A DNA stretch of 64,000 bases from Wenzhouxiangella sp. AB-CW3. Lineage in GTDB: Bacteria > Pseudomonadota > Gammaproteobacteria > Xanthomonadales > Wenzhouxiangellaceae. How positions within the stretch are numbered: the stretch's first letter is position 1; each line of letters starts with the position of its first letter. A program made the translations under genes and the position numbers. The notes beneath the pieces are model-generated. The model saw only the letters and a program-made list of their open reading frames with translations, made no database searches and had not been told where the DNA came from. The stretch spans positions 2,991,225 to 3,055,224 of the forward strand of contig NZ_CP061368.1 of the NCBI RefSeq assembly GCF_014725735.1. Direction: 5' to 3'. Shown in pieces: positions 11,830 to 20,743 of this stretch.

Positions 11830-13167
11830 ATGTCCTTTAGCTGCAATCAAAGCGTCATCCGACGCCTGGTATGCCTGACAGCCCTGATCCTGCTCGCTGC
11901 CAGCGCGTCCGCGGAATCCGAGCCGGATAGCGCCGAACGCTACGGTGAACTGATCGCCGAACATGCCACCAAGCTCGAGAACGAAGATCACCTAGAGCCT
12001 TTGATCGAGGCCATCGGACAACGTCGGTTCGTGCTGCTGGGCGAAGCATCGCACGGCACGCGTGAGTTCTATGTCTGGCGCGACCGCATCACCCGGCGCC
12101 TGGTGCAGGAGAAAGGCTTCGATTTCATCGCCGTGGAAGGTGACTGGCGGGCCATTGGCCGACTGAATGAGTATGTCACCCTGACCAGGGACCACGACGA
12201 CGGTGCCGGCGGCGTGATGCAGGAGCTGGACCGCTGGCCGCAATGGCTCTGGGCCAACAATGCATTCGCCGATTTCTGCGAGTGGCTGCGCGATCACAAC
12301 AAGTCACTGGATGCCGAAGACCGGATTGGTCTATACGGACTGGACCTGCAGAATCCCGAAGACTCGGTGGACTTCGTCCTGGCATGGTTCGAGACGCATC
12401 AGCCCGATGATCACGACCGCGTCAAGAGCGCCTATAGCCACTTCCTGGACCTCCCGGACTCGTTCGATGGTTATCCGGACCATCTGGTCGCCGGCAACGA
12501 GCGCCTGTCAGATCAGGCCAGGCTGGCACTTGAGATCCTCGACGAGACCAGCGACGAGACGCCGAAACACTGGCAGGCCCGTCAGAACGCCAGGGCCATT
12601 GCCCATTTCGAGCAATATATTCATGGCACGGTCCGGAGAAGTAGCACGGACGGCTGGAACCGCCGGGTGGCCCACTTCCACGACACCCTCGAAGAACTGA
12701 CCCGACACCACGGCGATCAGGCTCGCGGAGTGCTCTGGGCACACAACACCCATGTCGGCGATGCCCGGGCCACGCCCATGCATGGCCAGGGCCAGGTCAG
12801 CATCGGCCAGCTCCTGCGCCAGGACAAGGGCGAGGATCAGGTATTCACCGTCGGTTTCTCGACCCACTCGGGCGAGGTCATGGCCGCACGGACTGATGGC
12901 GCGTCACAGGAGGTCTTCGAATTGGAGGAGGCTCAGGCCGGCAGCGTCGAGGCCCTGTTGGAGGCGCACGCACCGGAGCAGGCACTGGTCTTGTTTGGAT
13001 CGGCGTTCCGGCAGCAGGACCACGCTGTTGCACTGGACCACCGCGCCATCGGCGTCGTCTTCGATCCGGCCCAGCCCGCCGCCTACGTACCGACCCTGCT
13101 GCCCTGGCGTTATGACGCATTGATTTTCATCAGTCGCACGTCGGCACTCAATCCGTTGCACCCATGA
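11830..13167 (+). CDS. Exported erythromycin-esterase family protein
   Basis: 445 residues with a cleavable signal peptide (hydrophobic 14-27, cut near ASASA-E). Conserved family blocks are present: GEASHGT at 71-77, VEGDW near 102, and WAHNTHVGD in the C-terminal half. These carry the Glu/His residues proposed for catalysis in EreA/EreB/succinoglycan-biosynthesis relatives. Clinical Ere enzymes open the macrolide lactone, but most chromosomal homologues have no known substrate, so macrolide resistance must not be assumed. The export signal is notable because EreA and EreB are cytoplasmic. It ends beside a strong hairpin facing a convergent gene. Confidence 0.82.
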   Translation: MSFSCNQSVIRRLVCLTALILLAASASAESEPDSAERYGELIAEHATKLENEDHLEPLIEAIGQRRFVLLGEASHGTREFYVWRDRITRRLVQEKGFDFIAVEGDWRAIGRLNEYVTLTRDHDDGAGGVMQELDRWPQWLWANNAFADFCEWLRDHNKSLDAEDRIGLYGLDLQNPEDSVDFVLAWFETHQPDDHDRVKSAYSHFLDLPDSFDGYPDHLVAGNERLSDQARLALEILDETSDETPKHWQARQNARAIAHFEQYIHGTVRRSSTDGWNRRVAHFHDTLEELTRHHGDQARGVLWAHNTHVGDARATPMHGQGQVSIGQLLRQDKGEDQVFTVGFSTHSGEVMAARTDGASQEVFELEEAQAGSVEALLEAHAPEQALVLFGSAFRQQDHAVALDHRAIGVVFDPAQPAAYVPTLLPWRYDALIFISRTSALNPLHP

Positions 13168-13170
13168 ACG

Positions 13171-13219
13171 ATTATTATCCCGGCACGAATGTCGATCACA
13201 TTCGTGCCGGGATAATAGT
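13171..13219. repeat. 22-bp-arm palindrome, bidirectional terminator or REP-like element
   Basis: Arms 13171-13192 and 13198-13219 pair along 22 positions with one G-T, around the loop CGATC. It starts 4 bp after one stop and ends 6 bp before the convergent stop, so it fits a shared transcription terminator. The arm core CCCGGCACGAATGT plus GATC recurs at 39177, which suggests a dispersed repeat element. Confidence 0.7.
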
Positions 13220-13225
13220 CACCCA

Positions 13226-14422
13226 TCAGGCTCCATCGAGGTCTTCCGTTTCCCCGTTGTCGGAGTCCTCGTCATTCTCGTCATTGTCTTCGTCTTCCAG
13301 CACGGGGTCATCGGCCCGTTCCTCCCCTGGCGCCTCGACGGGAATCGGCTCGAGATGCCATTCCTGCAGCTCTTCCTGCTCGCCCGCATAGCGCCTCAGG
13401 CGTTCCCGTCGGGCCCGCCGGTTCTCGAACTGCACTTCCAGGGTAAAGGTCAGGCGCCAGTCGTTGCGGCGCGACTCGCCGGTTTCAAAATCACGCGGCC
13501 AGGCATGCTCGGGCTGGATCTCGTAGAACAGCCAATGACGCAGGAACTGGCGCCTGAACCGCAGGGCGACAAAATACTCCTCGACTTCGAAACGCGGATG
13601 GGTAAAGCCGAAAGCCCCCAGCTCTCCGCGCAGGGCGGTGCTGGCGTCAAGCTGCCGGAAACCGACCAGCGAACTACGCCAGTCCACCCCGTCGGATGCC
13701 TCCGACCAGGTTCCCTGACCGGTCCAGCGCACCAGGCGGTCGCGGTCTGGCAACCACTCCCAGTCAACGCGTGAGGTGGTACCGACACCTTCCTCCCGCT
13801 CCCAGAACAGCGACTGGGTCAGGCGGGTCAGGGTGTGGGTGGTCAACCCCTGCACATGGCGATAGCGACCGCGTACCCGTGGGTTGAGCTCGGTGCCACT
13901 GACCCGCACCGTGCCATCGATATCAAATCGGGTACGGGCCCGGTCGCTGGCCAGAAATCGCAGGCCGAGACGTGTCCGATCGTCCGGGTCGCCCACCGGC
14001 GGCCCATCGCCAAACTCGCTGCTGAGATCTTCATCACGACTGACCAGCAAGCGAACCCGTTCGGAGATTCGCGGCAGCATGATGTTGGCCCGCACCTGCA
14101 TGCCCGGACTGGTGCCTTCGGTCTGATCCCATTTGACCGAATTGCGAAATCGAAAAAAGGTGCCTACCGGGGTTTCTTCCAGGGCCCGCTCATCGCCGAA
14201 GAAGCCATCGAACCAGGCGGCCGGCTCGCACAGGCGCTGACCCAGATAGGAATGTGAGCGGTCGAGCCAGCTTTCCGGCCGGTCCAGGTCGTCGCGACAA
14301 GACAGGTCCTGAAGCTCCTGTTGCTGGCGCTTGCGCTCCTCGCGCTCCTGATCGTCATCTCCCCAGGCAGTATTCAGGCAGGCTGCACAGGCCAGGACTA
14401 CAGCGAATTGATGCAGTTTCAT
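13226..14422 (-). CDS. Putative outer-membrane beta-barrel protein with acidic C-terminal tail
   Basis: 398 residues. A signal peptide (cut near TAWG-DD) precedes a highly charged segment. The rest alternates polar and hydrophobic residues with many Arg, Trp and Phe in short strand-like runs (for example VRVSGTELNPRVRGRYRHV), as in outer-membrane barrels. The last 40 residues are almost all Asp, Glu and Asn. No enzyme motif is seen and I do not recognise the family. A tail this acidic after the barrel could bind cations or cell-surface sugar. It is divergent from srkA and convergent with the esterase-like gene. Confidence 0.6.
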   Translation of the reverse strand: MKLHQFAVVLACAACLNTAWGDDDQEREERKRQQQELQDLSCRDDLDRPESWLDRSHSYLGQRLCEPAAWFDGFFGDERALEETPVGTFFRFRNSVKWDQTEGTSPGMQVRANIMLPRISERVRLLVSRDEDLSSEFGDGPPVGDPDDRTRLGLRFLASDRARTRFDIDGTVRVSGTELNPRVRGRYRHVQGLTTHTLTRLTQSLFWEREEGVGTTSRVDWEWLPDRDRLVRWTGQGTWSEASDGVDWRSSLVGFRQLDASTALRGELGAFGFTHPRFEVEEYFVALRFRRQFLRHWLFYEIQPEHAWPRDFETGESRRNDWRLTFTLEVQFENRRARRERLRRYAGEQEELQEWHLEPIPVEAPGEERADDPVLEDEDNDENDEDSDNGETEDLDGA

Positions 14423-14553
14423 GCCACAATACTCCCGAAATGACTGCCAGGGTCAACGCGAATGGGCCACCAGATCGATATTGGCCGGCATGAATAGATC
14501 ATAAGCCAACAGGTGGCATCTGCAAGACGCAGATCACTCACGGAGTCCGAACC

Positions 14554-15561
14554 TTGTCCGACCCTGCCCCCAAGACACGCCCATTCGCCGGTCTCGACCC
14601 CGGAAACGTGCTGGATGCCATCGAACAGCTTGGCCTGGTGCCGGATGGCCGGCTGCTGGCGCTGGGTAGCTACGAAAACCGCGTCTGGCAGGTGGGCCTG
14701 GAAGACAAAGAACCGGTGGTGGTCAAGTTCTACCGACCGGAGCGCTGGTCTGACTCGGCCATCGAGGAAGAGCACCAGTTTGCCGCCGAACTGGCCGAAC
14801 ATGACCTGCCGGTTGTGGCGCCCACGACCATTGACGGACGCACCCTGCACCACTGCAAGGGCTTTCGCCTCGCCGTATTCCCGCGCCGTGGCGGCCATGC
14901 GCCGGAACCGGCCCACGAACCCACCCTGCGTCACCTGGGACGGGTGCTCGGTCGCATGCACGCTGTCGGGGCCACCCGCGACTTTCAGCACCGCGAACGA
15001 CTCGACATCGAACAGCGCGCGCGGGCGCCCGTGCGCTGGCTGTTGGACAAGCAGTGGCTGCCCCTGCACCTGGAAAAACCGTTTCAACAACTTGGCGAAC
15101 AACTGCTCGAAGCCATCGAGGCCGGCTGGGAGCGCGCGGGCGATGTCGCCGAACTGCGCTTGCACGGCGACTGTCACCCGGGGAATATCCTGTGGCGGGA
15201 TGATCAGGCGCATTTCGTTGACCTGGATGACTGTCTGACCGGCCCGGCCATACAGGACCTGTGGATGCTGGTGTCGGGCGAGGCCGAACAACGCGGCCAG
15301 CAACTGGGCTGGTTGCTGGAGGAGTATCGTCGTTTTCACGATTTCGATGCTCGTCAATTGCACCTGATCGAGCCGCTGAGAACGATGCGCATGATCTATT
15401 ATCAGTTCTGGCTGGCGCGCCGCTGGGATGATCCGGCCTTTCCCGCCGCCTTCCCCTGGTTCGGAGAAGACCGGCACTGGGAAAACGTGATCCAGCAACT
15501 CAAGGAACAATTGGGAGAAATGTCGGAACCGCCGCCACTCTTGCCGGAGCGCATGACGTGA
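14554..15561 (+). CDS. srkA: Stress response kinase SrkA (YihE)
   Basis: 335 residues (E. coli 328). A choline-kinase-like protein kinase that in E. coli protects against envelope and oxidative stress by dampening MazEF-type death. The catalytic loop LHGDCHPGNILW and metal-binding VDLDDCLTGP are intact, and GSYENRVWQV forms the nucleotide-binding turn. The start is TTG 14554 with CGGAG 8 bp upstream. The last codons overlap the next gene by 4 bp (GTGA), indicating translational coupling. A toxin-antitoxin pair lies 10 kb away, but no link can be shown. Confidence 0.93.
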   Translation: MSDPAPKTRPFAGLDPGNVLDAIEQLGLVPDGRLLALGSYENRVWQVGLEDKEPVVVKFYRPERWSDSAIEEEHQFAAELAEHDLPVVAPTTIDGRTLHHCKGFRLAVFPRRGGHAPEPAHEPTLRHLGRVLGRMHAVGATRDFQHRERLDIEQRARAPVRWLLDKQWLPLHLEKPFQQLGEQLLEAIEAGWERAGDVAELRLHGDCHPGNILWRDDQAHFVDLDDCLTGPAIQDLWMLVSGEAEQRGQQLGWLLEEYRRFHDFDARQLHLIEPLRTMRMIYYQFWLARRWDDPAFPAAFPWFGEDRHWENVIQQLKEQLGEMSEPPPLLPERMT

Positions 15562-16202
15562 GCAATATTGTCTCGGCCTGTGACATCCTGTCAGCGACCA
15601 ATGCCCTGCGACGCGTGGGTTGGTGGTCGGGCGACAACATGGTCTGCGGCGACCTGCTGCCCGACCTGCGTTCGGAACTGATCGAACTGGCCCGCGAAGA
15701 GCGGCTGGAACAGGCCGGTGTCGGCCGAGAATCCGACTTCCACATCGACCACGATGTGCGCGGCGATCGCATCTTCTGGTTGACCCGGCAACGTTCCGTG
15801 CAACGCCGTCTGCTCGACCGCCTGGAGGAGCTGCGCCTGGATCTCAACCGCGAGTTGTTCCTGGGGCTGTTCGAGTTCGAGGGCCACCTGGCCCACTTCC
15901 CCCCGGGCACCTTCTACCGTCGACACCTCGACAGCTTCCGGGGCGCGGCCAACCGGATCGTTTCGGTGACCATCTATCTGAATGAAAACTGGCAACTCGG
16001 CGACGGCGGGGAACTGGTTCTCTATCGTCCCGACAGCGATATAGAGATGGCCCGCATCGAGCCGCGCGCCGGTACCATCGCCCTGTTCCTGAGCGAAGAG
16101 ATCCCGCACGAGGTCCTGCCCTCGCGCATCCATCGTGCCAGTATTGCCGGGTGGTTTCGGCTCAACAACACCACGGCCAGCTACATCGACCCGCCACGAT
16201 AG
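15558..16202 (+). CDS. 2-oxoglutarate / Fe(II)-dependent oxygenase (PKHD type)
   Basis: 214 residues beginning at GTG 15558 inside the srkA stop. The iron-binding facial triad is visible as HLD (His123, Asp125) and His184 in EIPHEVLPS; Arg193 is the expected 2-oxoglutarate anchor (HRASIAGWFR). This matches PKHD-type or prolyl-4-hydroxylase-like oxygenases often found beside or within small stress operons. The substrate is unknown. A protein-hydroxylating role is possible but not indicated beyond the family. It ends 17 bp from the convergent RND pump gene. Confidence 0.85.
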   Translation: MSNIVSACDILSATNALRRVGWWSGDNMVCGDLLPDLRSELIELAREERLEQAGVGRESDFHIDHDVRGDRIFWLTRQRSVQRRLLDRLEELRLDLNRELFLGLFEFEGHLAHFPPGTFYRRHLDSFRGAANRIVSVTIYLNENWQLGDGGELVLYRPDSDIEMARIEPRAGTIALFLSEEIPHEVLPSRIHRASIAGWFRLNNTTASYIDPPR

Positions 16203-16219
16203 CGGTCGGGCCAAATGTA

Positions 16220-19200
16220 TCAGCCCGGTTGAGTTTCAGCTCCGCCAAGGGTCGGATCCGGCCGCTTGCCGGTCAGCTTTTCGACCAGCCAGTCGCTGGC
16301 ATTCTGCACGATCACGTACAGGCAGGGGATCAGGAACAGCGTCAGCAGCATGGCCACCAGCAAACCGCCGATCACGGCCACGGCCAGCGGCTGCATCAGG
16401 TTTGCGCCAGAACCCATGCCAATGGCCAGCGGGGTCATACCGGCGACCGTCGTCAGCGTGGTCATGAGAATCGGCCGCAAGCGAATGCCGCCGGCCTCGA
16501 CCACCGCTTCCGCCGTGGTCAGTCCGCGCCGCCGACCGCGCTCGATGTATTCGACCAGCAAAATGGCGTTGTTGACCACGATGCCGATCAGCAGAATCAC
16601 GCCGAGGAAAGCCGGTGCCGACAAGGGTGTGCCGGTGATCGCCAGCATGCTGACCACACCGATCAGGCTCAGGGGGGCAGCGGCCATGATGACCAGCGGA
16701 TTGGACAGCCGGTCGTACTGAACGGCCAGCACCACGAAGACCAGAAACAGGGCGAGCAGGATGACGGTCAGCATTTCCCGGTCCGTTTCCTCGGCGGTCT
16801 CGAACTGGCCGGCAAAAATCAGCCCGTACTGGTCTGGGATGGCCATGGCCTCGACCCGTTCGCGAATCTCATCCATGATCGAGCCGGCATCGTTGAGCGC
16901 GGTATTGAAGTTCCCGGTCACGCGTTGCACGCGCACCTGGTTTTCCCGCTCGATGTGGGCCGGGCCCTCTCCCATGTTGAAGCGGGCGACATCGGCCAGC
17001 TGAATCACGCGCCCGTTGCCCGAGGACACGATGAGCTGGCCAAGCTGCTGCTCGTCGCCGGTGACCTCTCGCGGCAGGCGCACGCGCACGTCATACTCAT
17101 TGGCACCGGTGGAATAGCGAGTGGGCACGGACCCGGTGACCGCATCGCGCAATGAGCGGCCGACCTCGCCGACATTCAACCCCAGCGCGGCGGCACGCTC
17201 GCGGTCGACATCGATGCTTAGCAGCGGCGTGCGGTCGTCGCGCGCCATTTCGATATCGTCCAGGCCGGTCAGGCCATCGAGCCGGTCGACCATTTCCATC
17301 GCCAGATTCTCAAGGGTGTCGAGATCCTCGCCGACGATCATCACGTCCATGTCGGTGCCACGCGCACCGAAATTAAGCCCCGGAATACGCGGGGGGCGAA
17401 TCCAGGTGCGGGCGTTTGGAATATCGAGTTCACGCAGACGGTCCTGCGCCTCGGCCACCCAGAGTCCGGCCGGCAGTTCGGGGCGTTCAGCGGCATCGGT
17501 CAGCACCACGTCCATGCGCGCGGTCCCCGGTCTTTCAGACACCACGCCGCCATGCAGATGGCCGCCGACAATGGCGAACACGCTCTCCACATGCGGCATG
17601 TTGCGGATTTCGTTCTCCACCATGCGCGCGGCTTCATCGGTCTGCTCCGGCGTGGTGCCCGGCGGCAGATGGATACGAACGTTGACCTGACCGTCATCAA
17701 GCTGCGGCAGAAACTCGTTGCCCAGCCGTCCCATGCCCAGCACCGCAACCACGAACAGCCCGAGCGAAACGACCACCACGCCCCAGCGCCAGCGCAGAAC
17801 AGGACGCAGGATGGCCCGATAGCGTACGATCAGCCACTCGATGAAGGCATCGAAACCGCGATAGATGGCCGTGCGATTGAGGCCGGACCGGTACTGCACC
17901 TTGCCAAACTGGGCCGACAGCATGGGCACCAGGGTCAGCGCCACGGCCAGCGAGGCGACCACGGCAAAGGAAATGGTGAGGATCAGCTCCTGAAACACCA
18001 GCGCGGCCATGCCCGTAATGAGCAAGAACGGCACCACCGCGGCCAGGTTGGTCAAAGTACCGGCGGTAATCGCCGAAATCACTTCCTGGGCCCCATCGTG
18101 GGCCGCATCCTGTGAGGATTTCTTGAGCTTGTCACGGTGGCGCGAAATGTTCTCCAGCATGACGATGGCGTTGTCGAGCAGCAAGCCGACCCCCAGCGCC
18201 AGGCCACCGAGGCTGATCACGTTGAGTGTCTGTCCGCCCAGACCCATGAGCACGAAGGTGAACAGCACGGCCAGCGGGATCGACAGACCGATGACGAAAC
18301 TCTTTCGCAACGACCCCAGGAAAGCCAGCACCACGACCATGGCCAGCACTGCGCCCAAAATGGCCGCAGTGGCGACTGCGTCGACCGAACCGCGCACGAA
18401 ATAGGCGCCATCGCGGGTCGCCTCCCAGTGAACGTCGGGCGGCATGAAGCCCGACTCATCGAGCTGGGCCATGCGCTCGTTGATGGCGTCGACCACCTGC
18501 ACCACGTTGGCCTCGGGCAACTTGTAGATCGAAAGCTGCGTGGCCGGGGTGCCGTTAAGACGCACGAACAGGCGTTGCTCGGCAAAGCCGTCGCGCACAT
18601 CGGCAATCTCGTGCAGGCGAATCCGCCGCTCAGTCCCCGGCACGGTCAGCAGGATATCGCCGATGTCATCCGGGCTGGCGAAGCGCCCATCGGTACGCGC
18701 CATCACATCGAAGTTGGGCGAGGTGATGTTGCCCGCGGCAATATTGACGTTTTGCTGGGCGAGCTGGTCGGCGACATCCGACAGCGTCAGGCGGTAGTAG
18801 CGCAGGCGGTCCTGATCAAGCACCACCTCGATTTCCCGGACCTGGCCACCGGCCGCCTCCACGGAGGCCACGCCGCTGATGGACTGCAACTGCGGCACCA
18901 GGCGCTGTTCCACCCAGTCGCGAACCTCGCGTGGTTCACGCGTGGGCGAGGAGAAGCCCGCCCGCCAGATGGCCCACTCCCCCGGATCCCACTTGCGCAG
19001 GCGCGGCGGCTGGATATCGGAGGGCAACTGCTGGCGCGCCACCTCAAGCTGGCGCGCGGCATTCTGCATGGCGATATCGAGATCGACACCATGCTCGAAG
19101 GTCAGGTTAACGTTGGTGCGCCCTTCCGAGGCGCGCGAGGATATTCCGGCGAGATTCTCCACCGACGACAGGTTGCGCTCGAGTACGCGTGTGACCTGCT

Positions 19201-19447
19201 CTTCCATCACCTCCGGGGCCACGCCGGGATAATTGACGGTGATGCGCACCAGCGGGAATTCGACTTCGGGCAGCAGGTTGACCGGTAACCGATCGACAAA
19301 AAACAGGCCCAGCACCAGCACTACCGAGGCAATGGCCAGCGTGCCCACCGGCCGGCGGATGGCCGAGTGGGTCAGGCCGCTGTAGTACTTCGTCCCGCGG
19401 GCGGGATCAACTTGTTCGGATTCGGGTCGTTCGTGCTTCTCGGTCAT
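16220..19447 (-). CDS. RND efflux permease (HAE1-like)
   Basis: 1075 residues, a full-length RND pump with the duplicated 6-TM plus periplasmic-loop plan. Helix 1 lies near residues 37-55. The TM2-TM6 block contains GVGLLLDNAIVMLEN, in which the usual AcrB Asp-Asp pair is Asp-Asn, as in many non-AcrB HAE1 pumps. A second such block holds VVNNAILLVEYIERGRRRG. It moves drugs, detergents or metabolites from periplasm or membrane to an outer channel using proton motive force. Its adaptor gene lies 7 bp upstream. No outer-membrane channel gene is nearby, so TolC from elsewhere is probably used. Confidence 0.93.
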   Translation of the reverse strand: MTEKHERPESEQVDPARGTKYYSGLTHSAIRRPVGTLAIASVVLVLGLFFVDRLPVNLLPEVEFPLVRITVNYPGVAPEVMEEQVTRVLERNLSSVENLAGISSRASEGRTNVNLTFEHGVDLDIAMQNAARQLEVARQQLPSDIQPPRLRKWDPGEWAIWRAGFSSPTREPREVRDWVEQRLVPQLQSISGVASVEAAGGQVREIEVVLDQDRLRYYRLTLSDVADQLAQQNVNIAAGNITSPNFDVMARTDGRFASPDDIGDILLTVPGTERRIRLHEIADVRDGFAEQRLFVRLNGTPATQLSIYKLPEANVVQVVDAINERMAQLDESGFMPPDVHWEATRDGAYFVRGSVDAVATAAILGAVLAMVVVLAFLGSLRKSFVIGLSIPLAVLFTFVLMGLGGQTLNVISLGGLALGVGLLLDNAIVMLENISRHRDKLKKSSQDAAHDGAQEVISAITAGTLTNLAAVVPFLLITGMAALVFQELILTISFAVVASLAVALTLVPMLSAQFGKVQYRSGLNRTAIYRGFDAFIEWLIVRYRAILRPVLRWRWGVVVVSLGLFVVAVLGMGRLGNEFLPQLDDGQVNVRIHLPPGTTPEQTDEAARMVENEIRNMPHVESVFAIVGGHLHGGVVSERPGTARMDVVLTDAAERPELPAGLWVAEAQDRLRELDIPNARTWIRPPRIPGLNFGARGTDMDVMIVGEDLDTLENLAMEMVDRLDGLTGLDDIEMARDDRTPLLSIDVDRERAAALGLNVGEVGRSLRDAVTGSVPTRYSTGANEYDVRVRLPREVTGDEQQLGQLIVSSGNGRVIQLADVARFNMGEGPAHIERENQVRVQRVTGNFNTALNDAGSIMDEIRERVEAMAIPDQYGLIFAGQFETAEETDREMLTVILLALFLVFVVLAVQYDRLSNPLVIMAAAPLSLIGVVSMLAITGTPLSAPAFLGVILLIGIVVNNAILLVEYIERGRRRGLTTAEAVVEAGGIRLRPILMTTLTTVAGMTPLAIGMGSGANLMQPLAVAVIGGLLVAMLLTLFLIPCLYVIVQNASDWLVEKLTGKRPDPTLGGAETQPG

Positions 19448-19454
19448 GATTCAT

Positions 19455-20525
19455 TCACTCCACCCGGTCGACGATGCGCACCAGCTCGCCGGCATTCATC
19501 TCCAGCGGATTGGCGGCAACCACTTTCTCGCCAGCCTCCAGCCCGCCAATCACCTCGCGCCAGGCACCCCGGATCACCCCCGCCTCGATCTCGCGTCGCT
19601 CCAGTCGATCATCGCCATTGATCAGCATGACAAAGTGCTGGCCTCGTTCTTCTCCGACCGCAACCGAAGGCACGGCCAGCACATCGGGCCGACTGTCGAC
19701 CAGCAGTCGCGCGCGAGCCAGAAAGCCCGGTCGCAAACCCAGCTCAAGCGCCTCGGGCAGTTCCACTTCCACGGTAATCAGGCGGCTGGTTTCGTCGGCG
19801 GCGGGAAAGATGCGCCGAATCACACCGCCAACCGGATTGCCGTCAGCGACGGCATCGACCTGGACAACCACGCTATCGCCCACCCGCAGACCACAGACAT
19901 CGAGCTCCGACACGCCCAGCCGAGCCACCAGGCTGGACAGATCGGCGATGGCAAACAGCGGCTCGTGACGCGAGATCGCCTCGCCGGGCTCGATATAGCG
20001 CTCCACCACGGTGCCGTCGATGGTCGACGTCACGGTGCCGAAATCCACCCGGGTCTGCCACAACTCCAGGTCGGAACGGGCAATCTCCAGCTCCGCGCGC
20101 GCGGTCTCGTACTGCGCGGCATCGACGTAGTCGCGCTCGCGCAACTGTTCCATGCGCTGGAAATTCGCTTCCTTTTCGGCCAGCCTCGCCCGCGCCCGCG
20201 ACAACTCCGCGCGCTGTTCGCGCACATCAATACTGGCCAGCACCTCGCCGGCCTCGACCCGGTCACCCTCTTCGACCCGAACATCGGTGACCACACCATC
20301 AGTGCGAGCCGCCAGCCGAATGGTCCGCATGGGTTCAACCGGCGCCGAAAGCCGAACGATGCGCGACAAGTCACGCGAACCCGTCTCCGCGGCACGCACC
20401 GGCAGAGAGCGCTCCTGACGCTCCCCATCGGATGCTTGCTCAACAACACCGTCATCACCACTACAGGCGGCCAGCAACAAAACGCCCGTAACCAGGGCAA
20501 CAGGAATCCGAAAACCAAATCTCAT
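19455..20525 (-). CDS. RND periplasmic adaptor lipoprotein
   Basis: 356 residues from ATG 20525. An N-terminal lipoprotein signal ends in LLLAAC with Cys21 for acylation. Then come a lipoyl-like half, a coiled hairpin (about 95-150, rich in Glu, Arg and Ala), the second lipoyl half and a beta-barrel domain, as in AcrA/MexA adaptors. It joins the pump downstream to an outer channel. Upstream starts would add a Gly/Trp-rich stretch coded by the G-rich intergenic tract and are not credible. It is divergent from tetR, and the operator between them may control both sides. Confidence 0.92.
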   Translation of the reverse strand: MRFGFRIPVALVTGVLLLAACSGDDGVVEQASDGERQERSLPVRAAETGSRDLSRIVRLSAPVEPMRTIRLAARTDGVVTDVRVEEGDRVEAGEVLASIDVREQRAELSRARARLAEKEANFQRMEQLRERDYVDAAQYETARAELEIARSDLELWQTRVDFGTVTSTIDGTVVERYIEPGEAISRHEPLFAIADLSSLVARLGVSELDVCGLRVGDSVVVQVDAVADGNPVGGVIRRIFPAADETSRLITVEVELPEALELGLRPGFLARARLLVDSRPDVLAVPSVAVGEERGQHFVMLINGDDRLERREIEAGVIRGAWREVIGGLEAGEKVVAANPLEMNAGELVRIVDRVE

Positions 20526-20612
20526 CGCGTTGTTCGATAGCACAAGACTACAAACGTTCAATGATATTCCCATTTCCGCAACAAACCATGAACACACCTT
20601 GAACAAACCCTT

Positions 20613-20705
20613 AACCAGACCCACCCATCCACCCCACCCCACCATCTACCACCCCCCCCACTTCACACTTCACACTTAACACCCAACACTTAACACCATC
20701 CCCTC
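20613..20705 (-). other. C-rich, nearly G-free tract with G-quadruplex potential on the minus strand
   Basis: On the + strand, G occurs at most once or twice across this stretch, with C-runs at 20620-22, 20624-26, 20632-35, 20637-40 and an eight-C run at 20652-59. Read on the minus strand, the four runs at 20620-20640 have loops of 1, 5 and 1 bases, which meets the usual quadruplex rule. Short CACTTMACAC-type direct repeats follow. It lies in the leader of the adaptor gene on the minus strand. Confidence 0.55.
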
Positions 20706-20725
20706 AATTGACCGGCCGACCAGTT
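20706..20725. promoter_or_regulatory. TetR operator, site 1
   Basis: Near-palindrome AATTGACCGGCCGACCAGTT ending 18 bp before the tetR ATG and lying between the two divergent efflux units. It matches site 2 (21408) at 18 of 20 bases. Binding by the adjacent TetR would autoregulate it and could also silence the minus-strand pump. Confidence 0.75.
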
Positions 20726-20743
20726 AGCGATACAATCCCCCCC

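Noticed and set aside
14554-16202. Functional link of SrkA with the VapC pair
   Set aside because: SrkA is known to counter MazEF in E. coli, but nothing in this sequence connects the two loci 10 kb apart.
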